Assembly: GCA_016208305.1 (NCBI GenBank)
Contig: JACQYI010000060.1
Span: 160,888-224,887 of the forward strand
Source: Oscillatoriophycideae cyanobacterium NC_groundwater_1537_Pr4_S-0.65um_50_18
GTDB lineage: Bacteria > Cyanobacteriota > Cyanobacteriia > Elainellales > Elainellaceae
Reading direction: 5' to 3'
Length of the DNA stretch: 64,000 nucleotides
Shown here: positions 1 to 9,924 of the stretch, in pieces
Numbering within the stretch: position 1 is the stretch's first letter
How the letters are laid out: each line of letters begins with the position of its first letter
Notes under the pieces: model-generated
Told to the model about the DNA's origin: nothing
Database searches by the model: none
The model's input: the letters and a program-made list of their open reading frames with translations, nothing else
Translations under genes and position numbers: made by a program

Positions 1-387
1 ATTTCGCCAACCTCTTGTGATGATGGATTCAGCAAATAGGGCGATCGTCTTAACCTTTTTCTGAATAGCCCAAGTGAATAGTTCTTTATTGGGAATACGA
101 AGAATCAGATGGGTTGGTCGAAACTGTTCAATAACCTGAATGATCTCTTTAAAGTCAATTCTTTCACTAAAGCCAGCGCCGATCGCCCGCACACCATTAG
201 GCAATGTTTCGTCGTATTTTTCAGCCGACATACAGCAGAGGACAGCAACTTCCTCAGCATATCCACTTAATTTAGCGACTGAATCGACAGAATACTTTTG
301 TGCATAGTAAGTTTCTTGCTGCCCAACAGAAAAATGTTGCACGGCCTGACGATAGTCACCAGAATACTGTACGAACAATACACGCAT
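1..387 (-). CDS. Glycosyltransferase, N-terminal part (runs off window)
   Basis: The reverse strand is open for 129 codons from an ATG at 387 to the window edge, so only the N-terminal half is present. The protein starts MRVLFVQYSGDYRQA and continues with a region (YYAQKYSVDSVAKL, VRAIGAGF) and a predicted alternating beta/alpha pattern like the N-terminal Rossmann domain of GT-B glycosyltransferases found in cyanobacterial polysaccharide clusters. That fits the WecE-like sugar aminotransferase just downstream on the other strand. The family assignment rests on my recollection of similar cyanobacterial proteins; donor and acceptor sugars cannot be read from this part. The catalytic C-terminal half lies outside the window. 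Confidence 0.7.
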   Translation of the reverse strand, partial: MRVLFVQYSGDYRQAVQHFSVGQQETYYAQKYSVDSVAKLSGYAEEVAVLCCMSAEKYDETLPNGVRAIGAGFSERIDFKEIIQVIEQFRPTHLILRIPNKELFTWAIQKKVKTIALFAESIITRGWRN

Positions 388-1411
388 TTTGTACTTTGAC
401 CTATTTTTTAAGGGGTAAATAAAATCCTTCAGATTCTCAGCTAGAGGATCTGGCGGCAATTATCTAAGCTCATCTTTGGGGGGATGATGAAGAGCTTTAC
501 TTATAGGAAGTCAGCACCCTATTTGAAACGGCTATGTTCCCAGACAGGCTGAGAAATGGCTAAAGATGCGGAAGTTTGAAAACTTGTGCAACTTAAAAAC
601 CTATGCAACTTAAAAACCTATGCAACTTAAAAACCTATGCAACTTGAAAACTCGTGCAACTTGAAAATCTATGCAACATATAAACCTGTGCAAACAGAGG
701 AGGCGCTGAAACTGCTAGGTGATAAATTATTTTGTTGCTTCGAACTTCTTGACCTGCCTGGCTTCCAGCTTCTCTTTAGAGGTAGAACGCCTTCTGCTAA
801 GAGTACCCTGCTTCTCGAAATTGTAAACACACCGATGATGTAACTAACAAAAGTGTATATAGAAAGACACTTCTTGAAGAGAAAGAGAGGTCGGACTTTA
901 TGCAAATCTCACACCTCAAGCGTTCTTTACCAACTTTTGGCTAAGAACCTCTGGAAAGAATTGATCAATGTGGACGCCTAACTATAGTCTGGCTTTATCC
1001 TATGTAAAATATCTGACTTGCGTAAAGGCATGGCACGTACAGACCTATACCGCACAATCATTTCCGTGAATCTCATCGGAGATGCCATCTCAGGGCGATC
1101 TAACTTGAAGGTAAACACTCTAAAGTGCTCATTCTGAAGAATAAGCAGCACTTTAAATGTTTTTCCCTAAGTGCATCCACTCCGTAATTTCACTATAACG
1201 GATATTCTCATCAGATATGTCTCACGTATGTCTCATAAGTTACGAATTAAAAAAATTGGTTACAAGTTTGCCTGTTTTTTCTAGACCTCTGCTGAGGGCT
1301 GCTTACCTAAGCAAACCTTCTCTGATCAATTTTCTAGTTGCAAATATGTCCACATAGGGTTCTGGCTTTTAGCATTCTCGCTTCATACATAACTTAGGAT
1401 TTAGAAACCAA
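388..1411. other. Gene-free spacer of about 1 kb
   Basis: This stretch separates two divergently oriented polysaccharide genes. It contains a 17-bp tandem repeat (579-697) and otherwise AT-rich sequence with stops in all frames. A 68-codon open frame starting inside the repeat at 637 is not supported by a ribosome binding site or a recognisable protein. Promoters of both flanking genes should lie here, but I could not single out convincing boxes. Confidence 0.5.
579..697. repeat. 17-bp tandem repeat, seven copies
   Basis: The unit aaaacctatgcaactta is repeated head to tail at 579, 596, 613, 630, 647, 664 and 681. The central three copies differ at no more than one base; the outer ones carry a few substitutions (tcgtg, ttgtg, catat) and the last is the most diverged. 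There are no spacers, so it is not a CRISPR array. Position is in the spacer upstream of two divergent polysaccharide genes. Confidence 0.9.
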
Positions 1412-2644
1412 ATGCTTGATTTTCCCTCGGAAAATTTAACGTCTAACGAAAACAGACTCACCGCACTTAACGCGATCGCACCTCCCCAAATCTATAAGCC
1501 GAGTGAAGCTGTGCAGACGGTTCCCTTTAATAAAGCGCTGATCACGCACCGAGAATTAGAATGTATTACCGAAGCGATCGCTAATGGGCATTTGACCGGA
1601 GATGGTGAGTTTACAAAGCGCTGTCAGGCATGGCTAGAGCAACAGGTTGGCTGTCAGACTGCACTGATTACTCATTCTTGTACGGCAGCGCTAGAGATGG
1701 CTGCTATCTTGGCCGATATTCAGCCAGGAGACGAAGTCATTATGCCCTCCTATACGTTTGTCTCTACGGCAAATGCCTTTGTACTGCGAGGGGCTGTCCC
1801 CGTTTTTGTAGATATTCGTCCTGATACGCTCAACTTAGATGAAACGAAAATAGAAGCAGCCATTACGTCCAAAACCAAGGCGATCGCTCCGGTTCACTAC
1901 GCGGGCGTGAGCTGTGAGATGGATACTCTGATGGACATTGCCAATCGCCATAATCTACTGGTGATTGAAGATGCAGCTCAGGGCATTATGTCAACTTACA
2001 AAGGCAGACCCGTTGGCAGCATCGGCCATCTAGCTGCTTTAAGCTTTCACCAAACCAAAAATATTGTCTCTGGTGAAGGCGGTGCCCTACTCATTAATGA
2101 CCCTAAGCTGCTAGAGCGAGCAGAAATCATTCGGGAGAAGGGCACCAATCGAAGTAAATTCTTTCGGGGCGAGGTGGATAAGTACACCTGGGTTGATTTA
2201 GGCTCTTCCTATTTACCCAGCGATTTAATTGCAGCCATGCTCTGGGCGCAATTGGAGAAAGCGGAATATATTCAGCGGCGGCGTCACAGCATTTGGCAAT
2301 ACTATGATGAGGTCTTTGCCGACTTAGAAGCCCCACAGATTCTGCAAAGGCCGAGCATTCCAGGCGACTGTCAGCACAATGCCCATATGTACTATCTGCT
2401 GCTGCAAAATTTGGCAACTCGAACGGCTGTTCTTGCAGAGCTTAAATCAAAAGGCGTGCAGGCAACATTTCACTATGTACCGCTCCACAGTGCTCCTGCG
2501 GGCAAGAAGTATGGTCGCGTTTCGGGCGGCATGGAGGTGACGGATGATGTGAGCGATCGCCTGCTCAGATTGCCTCTGGGGGGCGGCATGACGTTGAAAG
2601 AAGCAGAGTATGTGGTTTCTGTGGTTCTGAACGCTTTAGGCTAA
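1412..2644 (+). CDS. DegT/DnrJ/EryC1-type sugar aminotransferase, WecE/RffA-like
   Basis: PLP-dependent aminotransferase of nucleotide-sugar biosynthesis. The best match by memory is WecE/RffA, which converts dTDP-4-keto-6-deoxyglucose to the 4-amino sugar for surface polysaccharide. Visible hallmarks are the phosphate-binding region THSCTAALEMAA (88-99), PGDEVIMPSYTFVSTANA (105-122), the cofactor-stacking IEDAAQG (185-191) and the Schiff-base lysine in SFHQTKN (K216). The family usually begins right at the VPFNKP-like motif, here at residue 37, so the first 33 residues are an unusual extension; a GTG at 1511 is an alternative start. It sits beside a glycosyltransferase. A perfect hairpin (2672-2712) follows the stop. 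Substrate is inferred only. Confidence 0.88.
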   Translation: MLDFPSENLTSNENRLTALNAIAPPQIYKPSEAVQTVPFNKALITHRELECITEAIANGHLTGDGEFTKRCQAWLEQQVGCQTALITHSCTAALEMAAILADIQPGDEVIMPSYTFVSTANAFVLRGAVPVFVDIRPDTLNLDETKIEAAITSKTKAIAPVHYAGVSCEMDTLMDIANRHNLLVIEDAAQGIMSTYKGRPVGSIGHLAALSFHQTKNIVSGEGGALLINDPKLLERAEIIREKGTNRSKFFRGEVDKYTWVDLGSSYLPSDLIAAMLWAQLEKAEYIQRRRHSIWQYYDEVFADLEAPQILQRPSIPGDCQHNAHMYYLLLQNLATRTAVLAELKSKGVQATFHYVPLHSAPAGKKYGRVSGGMEVTDDVSDRLLRLPLGGGMTLKEAEYVVSVVLNALG

Positions 2645-2671
2645 TACCCAATGTCTTGTAGCGATCGCTAA

Positions 2672-2712
2672 TTATTTTTGAAAGCCGTGCATTGCACGGC
2701 TTTCAAAAATAA
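2672..2712. terminator. Perfect 19-bp inverted repeat between convergent genes
   Basis: Arms 2672-2690 and 2694-2712 are exact reverse complements with a 3-base loop (att). It lies between the stop of the aminotransferase and the stop of thiC, so it can end transcripts from both sides. There is no clear T-tract. Confidence 0.7.
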
Positions 2713-2776
2713 CTCATTTGGATTTAAGCGCGTAGCGCGCCCACAAAATGTCCTCAGGGGCATGGCTATGGCTATG

Positions 2777-4245
<1,469 letters not shown>

Positions 4246-4381
4246 TTTGCAAGCCTATCACAATTGGATGAGTTTTGCGCGAAAGTTTGGAGAATCAGCT
4301 ACAGGTTATAAGATGTGTTTTAGCTTACATCTTTCCGTTCACTTTTTTATCTCCCATTCCTACAGGCTATTTCCCAGGAGC

Positions 4382-5878
4382 TTACTCTCCCACGCCGATC
4401 GCCTCTTCTGGTTCTACATACAAATGGCTTTGCGTCCGCAGTTTTTGGAAGTCAAATGACTCTCGGCTGATGGCACTAGAGGCGATCGCCACCAAGGCTG
4501 ATAGGACTAGGGCTGCCGCAAAGCTCACCAGCAAATCACCCCCAAAAGGAATCGCCAGCCACGGGGTAAAGTCGGGCTGGGGGAAGAAGAGTGCGCCTGC
4601 TGCAATACCGAGTAGAGCGCTCACCATAGCCGCCATTCCGGTCAGACGTCGGGAATAGAATCCGTACAGGACAGGGAAAAATGCGCCAGCACAGACCAAA
4701 TCTGCCAAGAGAAACAAATAGAGAACATCATAACCTTGAGCTGCGATGAGGATGGCCGGAAGCCCGATCGCTACCGTAAGAACTCGCGAGGTGCGTAACA
4801 ACCCTGCTGACTGCATCTGTGGAAACAAACGCATGAGATCAGTTGTGAAAACGCTAGCGATCCCATTTAGCAACGCGGAGAGAGTACTCATGACCAATGC
4901 TAATGCCAGCACTAGCACCAGAATCGTTACCCAAAGCGGTAAAGCAAGCTGATTGAGCAGGGAGAAGAAAGCGCGATCGTCATTAAAGCCAAAATGTGCG
5001 GCAAGTAAACCTAATCCTCCTGAGATTAAGATAATAGGGAAAACTGCTAAAGCACCGCCCCAAAAGGCTTTTTTTACAGTTTTATCCGTGCGACAGGCGT
5101 AAATCCGCTGCCAGTTACTCTGGTTAAACATTTCCGCCGCGACGATCGCAATCATCAGCGTTGCCCCAAATTTGATGCCATCGATGTAGCCAAAATTCAG
5201 CAGCTCAGGAGCCTGAAGCTGTACAGGAGCGATCGCATTTCCCCAGCCGCCGAGTGCCGCTAGCGCCACCCAAAAGCTAATCAACAATAGCGGTAGCATG
5301 ACCGCAAACTGAATCGCATCAGTAAAGATTGAGGCTCCTAATCCGCCATAGGTGGTGTAAATAAATGTGGCCGTAATCACCACCAAAGCCGTCCAGCCCA
5401 AAGGCACCTCTGCCAGAATTTGCACAGCTTTGGCGATCGCCGTGAGTTCTGCTGCCAGATAAATAAACATGTAGAAAACAATGATGCCTAGCGTCAGCAG
5501 ATACATGGCATTGCCAAAGCGATACAGCACAAATTCATTCAGCGAATGTCCGGTGGGCATCAAATGGCGGATGCGCGGCCCAACCTGCGTAAATAAAACC
5601 AGCGGCAAAGCTGACCCAATGCAGTACCCGATGATTCCGGCTATGCCGCTGGTAGCTCCTACTTGCGGGGGGCTAAACAAAATCCAGACTCCCATCGCCG
5701 AAGCCACGATCGTCGCGAGGGCCATGCCTGTGCCAAATTGATTGCGGCTCACCATGAAGTCTTCGATGTTCATGGTTTGCTTGCTGGCATTCAACAATCC
5801 CAGTAGCGCAAATAAACCTGTTGTTACCAATGTAACCAGAAGAGCGATCGCCCCTGTAGACATAGTTATATAGCCCAT
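4382..5878 (-). CDS. Na+/solute symporter (SSS family), TPP-regulated; candidate thiamine-precursor transporter
   Basis: Integral membrane protein of about 498 residues with roughly 12-13 hydrophobic helices and the SSS look (LLGLLNASKQTMNIEDFMVSRNQFG; YTTYGGLGASIFTDAIQFAVM; NQSNWQRIYACRTDKTVKKAFWGG). Na+-coupled uptake is the family role. The substrate is suggested only by its TPP riboswitch and by thiC downstream: SSS proteins with THI elements (ThiV) have been predicted to carry thiamine or HMP. The open frame reaches 6040, next to the riboswitch, but residues before 5878 (MGYITMSTGAIALL) are hydrophilic and partly encoded by a 24-bp palindrome, so I place the start at 5878; ATG 5863 is an equal alternative. 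Neither has a strong ribosome binding site. Confidence 0.85.
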   Translation of the reverse strand: MGYITMSTGAIALLVTLVTTGLFALLGLLNASKQTMNIEDFMVSRNQFGTGMALATIVASAMGVWILFSPPQVGATSGIAGIIGYCIGSALPLVLFTQVGPRIRHLMPTGHSLNEFVLYRFGNAMYLLTLGIIVFYMFIYLAAELTAIAKAVQILAEVPLGWTALVVITATFIYTTYGGLGASIFTDAIQFAVMLPLLLISFWVALAALGGWGNAIAPVQLQAPELLNFGYIDGIKFGATLMIAIVAAEMFNQSNWQRIYACRTDKTVKKAFWGGALAVFPIILISGGLGLLAAHFGFNDDRAFFSLLNQLALPLWVTILVLVLALALVMSTLSALLNGIASVFTTDLMRLFPQMQSAGLLRTSRVLTVAIGLPAILIAAQGYDVLYLFLLADLVCAGAFFPVLYGFYSRRLTGMAAMVSALLGIAAGALFFPQPDFTPWLAIPFGGDLLVSFAAALVLSALVAIASSAISRESFDFQKLRTQSHLYVEPEEAIGVGE

Positions 5879-5910
5879 TCTCGTAGAGTGTGGGGCATTG
5901 CCTAATAGGG

Positions 5911-5960
5911 GGATGAATTTTTGTTGGAGAGGAGTGCTCCTCTCCAACAAAAATTCATCC
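5911..5960 (-). terminator. Perfect 24-bp palindrome in the leader between TPP riboswitch and symporter
   Basis: Arms 5911-5934 and 5937-5960 are exact reverse complements (outer ggatgaatttttgttgg) separated by two bases. It sits about 80 bases after the THI element and 30-50 bases before the symporter start. A hairpin this stable in a riboswitch leader is a good candidate for the expression platform (conditional terminator), though it has no U-tract; an unrelated palindrome insertion is the alternative. Confidence 0.6.
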
Positions 5961-6041
5961 CAGAAATCAGCAACGCCGAGTGTGGTTGGGCTAGGGTAAT
6001 GCTTGAGATCGCACCTGTGATCAGATTTGTAACAACTCAAC

Positions 6042-6122
6042 GCTTCCCTCCGCTGGTACTAACCAGACTCAGGTTCCGAGGGTGTAATCTCAGCCTGAAT
6101 TACTCAGGCACCCCTAGCTTGT
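6042..6122 (-). promoter_or_regulatory. Second TPP riboswitch, upstream of the SSS symporter
   Basis: The minus strand again reads as a THI box: gctaggggtgcctga, aggctgagat, acaccctcggaacctga, then a stem with ctggttagtaccag and the closing gcggagggaagcg. It is nearly identical in the conserved core to the thiC riboswitch, but the variable stem differs by compensatory changes. It marks the downstream transporter as part of the thiamine regulon. Confidence 0.95.
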
Positions 6123-6329
6123 AGGCTATCCTACCACCAAATACCCTCTATTTAATCTAAGCAATTGTCGTTTTTTATACAAAAAAATTAAGCTTTATAG
6201 ACGCTGGGGGCAGTCCGATCGCAGTGAGTCAAGGCATTGGGCAGGATTGCGTACAGGTATGAGAGAATTCATCTATCGCAATACGAGCGCAATACGAGTT
6301 GTCCCACTCATCCATCCCGAGAAACCAGC

Positions 6330-6794
6330 ATGAGTTCTGAGAATTCTGAGATCAAAATTATGGAAGAGGCAGAGGAACTGCTGCCACCGGCAAAACTAGC
6401 CAAGATTAAGCAGGAGTTTGAGCTGATCGATCGCAACAAAGACGGCAAAATCGATATTGATGAATATCTTGATTATCTGCTGGCCAGCGAGCGAGCCAGA
6501 CTGGCCAAGAAGTTTGCCTACCTCGATCGAGACAAAGATGGCTTCATTGATCTGGAAGAGTTTTTAATCGCTTCAGATCCACAATACCTTTTGCTGCGGC
6601 GGTTCAGAGATTTTGACGCCAATCGCAATGGCGTGCTGTCGATGTCGGAAGCGCTGAAAATTGCTGAAGAATTCAACTTCCCCATCACGCGAGATTGGCT
6701 AGAGAAAATGTCAACCCAGACCGATGCCAACGGCAAAAAGCTGATTACCTACAACGAATACTTGGGTGCTGTCAGCCGTTTGGGCTTCCAATAG
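6330..6794 (+). CDS. Four-EF-hand calcium-binding protein
   Basis: Small acidic protein of 154 residues with calmodulin-like layout. Canonical loops are DRNKDGKIDIDE, DRDKDGFIDLEE and DANRNGVLSMSE; a fourth, QTDANGKKLITYNE, is recognisable but offset. No signal peptide or membrane helix, so it is probably cytosolic. The open frame extends upstream to 6237, but the first 31 residues are non-conserved in character; the ATG at 6330 (MSSENSE) with GAGAAA eight bases upstream is preferred. A CaCA/CAX-like membrane protein follows on the same strand, 93 bases on, which hints at linked Ca2+ roles. Function beyond calcium binding is unknown. Confidence 0.85.
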   Translation: MSSENSEIKIMEEAEELLPPAKLAKIKQEFELIDRNKDGKIDIDEYLDYLLASERARLAKKFAYLDRDKDGFIDLEEFLIASDPQYLLLRRFRDFDANRNGVLSMSEALKIAEEFNFPITRDWLEKMSTQTDANGKKLITYNEYLGAVSRLGFQ

Positions 6795-6887
6795 CGATCG
6801 CCCTGTCTGTTAAGGGTCATAGGGTCATGTGGTACGAGGGGCATGTAATGCTAAGGTCGTTTTGTACTGCATGATTCCCTTCACTCT

Positions 6888-8045
6888 GTGACCTCCTTCA
6901 AGAATCTGATTTTATTGATCCTCCTGGCGTTTATGCCAATCGCCTTCCTGGCCGATCGGCTGGAATGGGGGGATACGCTGGTATTTGTAAGTTCTGCGAT
7001 CGCCATCATTCCGCTGTCTATTTGGCTCAGCACCGCCACCGAAAAAATTGCGGTGGTCACAGGCTCATCCATTGGTGGATTGGTGAATGCGGTATTTTGC
7101 AATGCGACGGCGCTGATTATTGCCCTGACGGCCTTGCGAAAGGGTTTGGTCGATATTGTGGAGGCCAGCATTACGGGCAGTATTGTGAGTGCGCTGCTGC
7201 TCTTGCTGGGTCTAGCTATGTTGGCAGGTGGACTGCGCTATAAAGAGCAGGAGTTTAAACCAATTATTGCTCAAGTGAACGGCTCTTCTATGACGTTGGC
7301 TGTCGTTTCTTTGGCCATGCCCACGGCTGTGATTGCCACCTCCAATCTGGTGAATGAAGCTGCGATTCAAGATATTTCGGTGATCGTGTCCACGATTTTG
7401 ATAGTGGTTTATGGGCTAACGCTGATCTTTTCATTGGGCACCCACAGCTATCTCTATGATGTGGGTCTAGCGGATGAAGAGCCGTCAGCAAAAGAGCGTC
7501 TGCATTTGGCAGAGTCGCAGGCAGCGTTGCAGAATTCAGAAGTGGAGAGCCAGGACGAGCTAGGGCAGCATTTGGAACGATCGCCAGGGCTATGGGTGTG
7601 GATTGGGGTTTTGCTGATCTCAACGATCGCCATTGCCTTTCTCTCAGAGCTGTTTGTGGGCGTGATTGAGCCAGAAACGGAAAAGCTGGGCTTAACGCCT
7701 CTGTTTACGGGCGTGATTTTTTTGCCGCTGCTGAGCGATGTATCAGGCTATGTGACGGTGATTCGGCTGGCTCTCAAAAACAAAATGGATCTGACGGTTT
7801 CTACGGTGACGGGCGACAGTCTGCTGGTGGCGCTGTTTATGGCTCCCGTACTGGTGCTGGTGGGTCAGGTGATAGGACAGCCGATGACGCTCAACTTTAA
7901 TCCGTTTGAGGTGGTAGCGATCGCCATTAGCGTCACGGTTGCCAATTTGATTAGTTTTAGAGGGCGATCGAACTGGCTAGACGGCAGTTTGCTGTTGGCC
8001 GTTTATCTGGTGCTGGGCGTAGCGTTTTACTACCACCCAGCCTGA
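6888..8045 (+). CDS. CaCA/CAX-like membrane protein with degenerate ion-binding repeats
   Basis: 385 residues, about 11 hydrophobic helices in two halves around an acidic loop (residues 190-232), the layout of Ca2+/H+ antiporters. The c-1 repeat reads GGLVNAVFCNATALIIAL (63-80) and the c-2 repeat PLLSDVSGYVTVIRLALKNK (280-299). CAX proteins have GNATEL and GNAAEH at these sites; here both essential glutamates are gone (A75, G287), as is the first glycine (C71). The fold is clear but classical Ca2+/H+ exchange is doubtful. The start is a GTG at 6888 without a visible ribosome binding site. It follows an EF-hand gene. Confidence 0.82.
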   Translation: MTSFKNLILLILLAFMPIAFLADRLEWGDTLVFVSSAIAIIPLSIWLSTATEKIAVVTGSSIGGLVNAVFCNATALIIALTALRKGLVDIVEASITGSIVSALLLLLGLAMLAGGLRYKEQEFKPIIAQVNGSSMTLAVVSLAMPTAVIATSNLVNEAAIQDISVIVSTILIVVYGLTLIFSLGTHSYLYDVGLADEEPSAKERLHLAESQAALQNSEVESQDELGQHLERSPGLWVWIGVLLISTIAIAFLSELFVGVIEPETEKLGLTPLFTGVIFLPLLSDVSGYVTVIRLALKNKMDLTVSTVTGDSLLVALFMAPVLVLVGQVIGQPMTLNFNPFEVVAIAISVTVANLISFRGRSNWLDGSLLLAVYLVLGVAFYYHPA

Positions 8046-8071
8046 AGTATCGCTGCAAGTGTTGGGCAGCA

Positions 8072-8109
8072 ACATGTTTGTGAGTGCGCTCCGCCCCCCA
8101 CAAACATGT
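8072..8109. terminator. Hairpin between convergent genes
   Basis: Arms acatgtttgtg (8072-8082) and cacaaacatgt (8099-8109) pair exactly around a loop agtgcgctccgcccc. It separates the stops of the CAX-like gene and the methylglyoxal synthase fusion. Confidence 0.65.
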
Positions 8110-8132
8110 CCTAAGCGTAAAGCTTAGCGTGG

Positions 8133-9431
8133 CTAACCAGCAGCGATCGCCTCATTGCTGATGGGAGCACTGGGGGCAAACACCTTTAGACCATCGGGGA
8201 TGCATTCCACTTCGATCGGCGTGGTGCCGACAATTTCACCATCCACCACTACTTTTTGCGGCGGATGGGTCGTGACGCGTAGGCGCTTGGCTCTGAGGTG
8301 AACTACCGTTTGATGTTCGACGCCTGTTCCGGTGAGAGCCGCGCCCATCATCCGCAGCATGGTAGTAATGCCCTGGAGCTTAGTTTCGGCAGTGGCGATC
8401 GTCATGTCTAGCAGGCCATCGTCAAAGATGACCTGGCCGCCCCCTTGCGCCAAGATCGAGGTGGGAGGTGCAGCGTTGGCGATCGTAATGGCGCTGGCTT
8501 CAAAGTGGTAGATCGTGCCCTCGGCCTCAATTTCAGTTTCAAACAGCGTTTGGCTTTCCATCGTCTGCCAGCCTGCCATCAGGTAGGCTAATGCCCCCCA
8601 CTGGTCTTTCATTTCGCGGCTGGCCAGCTCTACCGTAACGGCCTCATAGCCTACACCCGCCAGCAGCACCATAGGCAAGCCGTTGCAGGTGGCAGCATCT
8701 ACCGTGCGGATATTGCCGCTCAAGATTACCTGGCAGGCGTTGCGAATTGGCAGCAGTCGAGGAATGCCTAGCGCTGCTGCAAAGGCGTTTGCCGTACCGC
8801 GTGGGATAATGCCTAGCGGAATTTCGGTGCCGACGAGCGCTCCGGCCACGGCAGAGATGGTGCCGTCGCCTCCCGAAGCAATGACGAGATCGGCCTGAGC
8901 TTCGATCGCCTCTAGCACCATCGCTGCCGGATCGACATCGGGCTTGGTTTCACGCACCACCACCTGCATATGGGGTTCCAATAGCTGCTGAATCAGCGAT
9001 AGCTCTTGTCCTGGATTGCCCTGCCCTGCTACCGGATTGAAGATCAGGTGGGCAATGCGCGTTTGTGCCAAAGACTGGACGATGGTGGCGGCAGTGGCCA
9101 AATTCGTTGCCAGCATGACGTTGTGAAAGTTGCAGATACGCAGAAACGCCTGGATATCTGGCTCATGCGGCTGGGCATAGAGCGGATCGACTAAGAAAAT
9201 CACCGCTAATACGTTGCCATTGACAACCTCTGCGCCAATTTGAATATCGCCCCCCTCAGGGCCGGGGAGCATCGATTCGATCTTCAGTCCGGTTGCCCAT
9301 TGGATGCGCTCTCCGGTAGCGGCAGTTGCAATCAGGCGATACCGACCCAGCAGTGGCGCATGCTGTTTGGCGAAATCGACGATCGCGTCTTTCTTGGAGT
9401 CGTGGGCAATCAGGGCAATGGTAGTAGGCAT
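8133..9431 (-). CDS. Methylglyoxal synthase fused to a diacylglycerol-kinase-type lipid kinase
   Basis: Two domains in 432 residues. Residues 1-120 match methylglyoxal synthase (dihydroxyacetone phosphate to methylglyoxal plus phosphate): H10-D11, TAATGERI, the general base D62 in PGPEGGDIQIG, and D82, H89, D92 in DPLYAQPHEPD are all kept, so this half should be active. Residues 125-425 are a DAGK/YegS-type kinase: NPVAGQGNPG (132-141), the nucleotide-binding SGGDGT (186-191), IPRGTANAFA, and the C-terminal DGLLDM and VVVDGE elements. No membrane helix. The fusion is known from cyanobacteria; the purpose of linking triose-phosphate bypass to lipid phosphorylation is not established. ATG at 9431. 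Confidence 0.92.
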   Translation of the reverse strand: MPTTIALIAHDSKKDAIVDFAKQHAPLLGRYRLIATAATGERIQWATGLKIESMLPGPEGGDIQIGAEVVNGNVLAVIFLVDPLYAQPHEPDIQAFLRICNFHNVMLATNLATAATIVQSLAQTRIAHLIFNPVAGQGNPGQELSLIQQLLEPHMQVVVRETKPDVDPAAMVLEAIEAQADLVIASGGDGTISAVAGALVGTEIPLGIIPRGTANAFAAALGIPRLLPIRNACQVILSGNIRTVDAATCNGLPMVLLAGVGYEAVTVELASREMKDQWGALAYLMAGWQTMESQTLFETEIEAEGTIYHFEASAITIANAAPPTSILAQGGGQVIFDDGLLDMTIATAETKLQGITTMLRMMGAALTGTGVEHQTVVHLRAKRLRVTTHPPQKVVVDGEIVGTTPIEVECIPDGLKVFAPSAPISNEAIAAG

Positions 9432-9924
9432 TGTTGTGGCTTCAAGTATTTCTCTATTCTAGAATGCTGCTCTACCCGAATGGCTTGGTGTGGCGGGTGG
9501 AAAGTGACAACCCCAAAAGGCTGTCGGGTGAGGGAGAGCGTGAGGTGTACTGCAAAGAATTGCGGTAAAACTAATTTTAGTAATCTGGTTTTAGTAATCT
9601 AGCGGTGAACTCGCCCCTCCAAATCTGCCCAGAAAGGGCAATGAATAAAGGGCGATCGCTACTGATGCATGAAGGCAACCAGCATCCTCTTGTTAAAAAC
9701 AAGCAGATCGAGTTGATCAATCAATACACCAATCTAGGCAACCGCCTAATGCCACCGTGGTTTATGACAATGCCATCGCGATCGATCACAACAGCATTGT
9801 CATAGCTTCCGTTTCTACCGCTGCAAATTTGCTTGCTTGCATCTGAACTTAAGTGGCGATCGCAGCGTTCCTAAACTGTTCCTAAACTATTCCCCCTTTT
9901 AGGGCTACTTATCTCAAGCCAAGT
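9432..9924. other. Spacer of about 490 bp, no convincing gene
   Basis: Contains several HIP1-like gatcgc sites. The minus strand keeps a short open stretch around 9710-9850 (readable as DNAVVIDRDGIVINHGG) without a start or the rest of a domain; it may be a scrap of a lost gene. A 66-codon plus-strand frame at 9605 starts with GTG and lacks a ribosome binding site. Confidence 0.4.

Noticed and set aside
579..697. Possible CRISPR array at the 17-bp repeat
   Set aside because: Units are contiguous with no spacers, and 17 bp is too short for a CRISPR repeat-spacer unit; no cas genes nearby.
637..843. 68-codon plus-strand frame starting in the 17-bp repeat
   Set aside because: No ribosome binding site or recognisable protein; the first part is just translated repeat.
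5879..6040. 54-codon extension of the symporter toward the riboswitch
   Set aside because: Hydrophilic, partly encoded by the perfect palindrome, and it would begin immediately after the aptamer, with no ribosome binding site.
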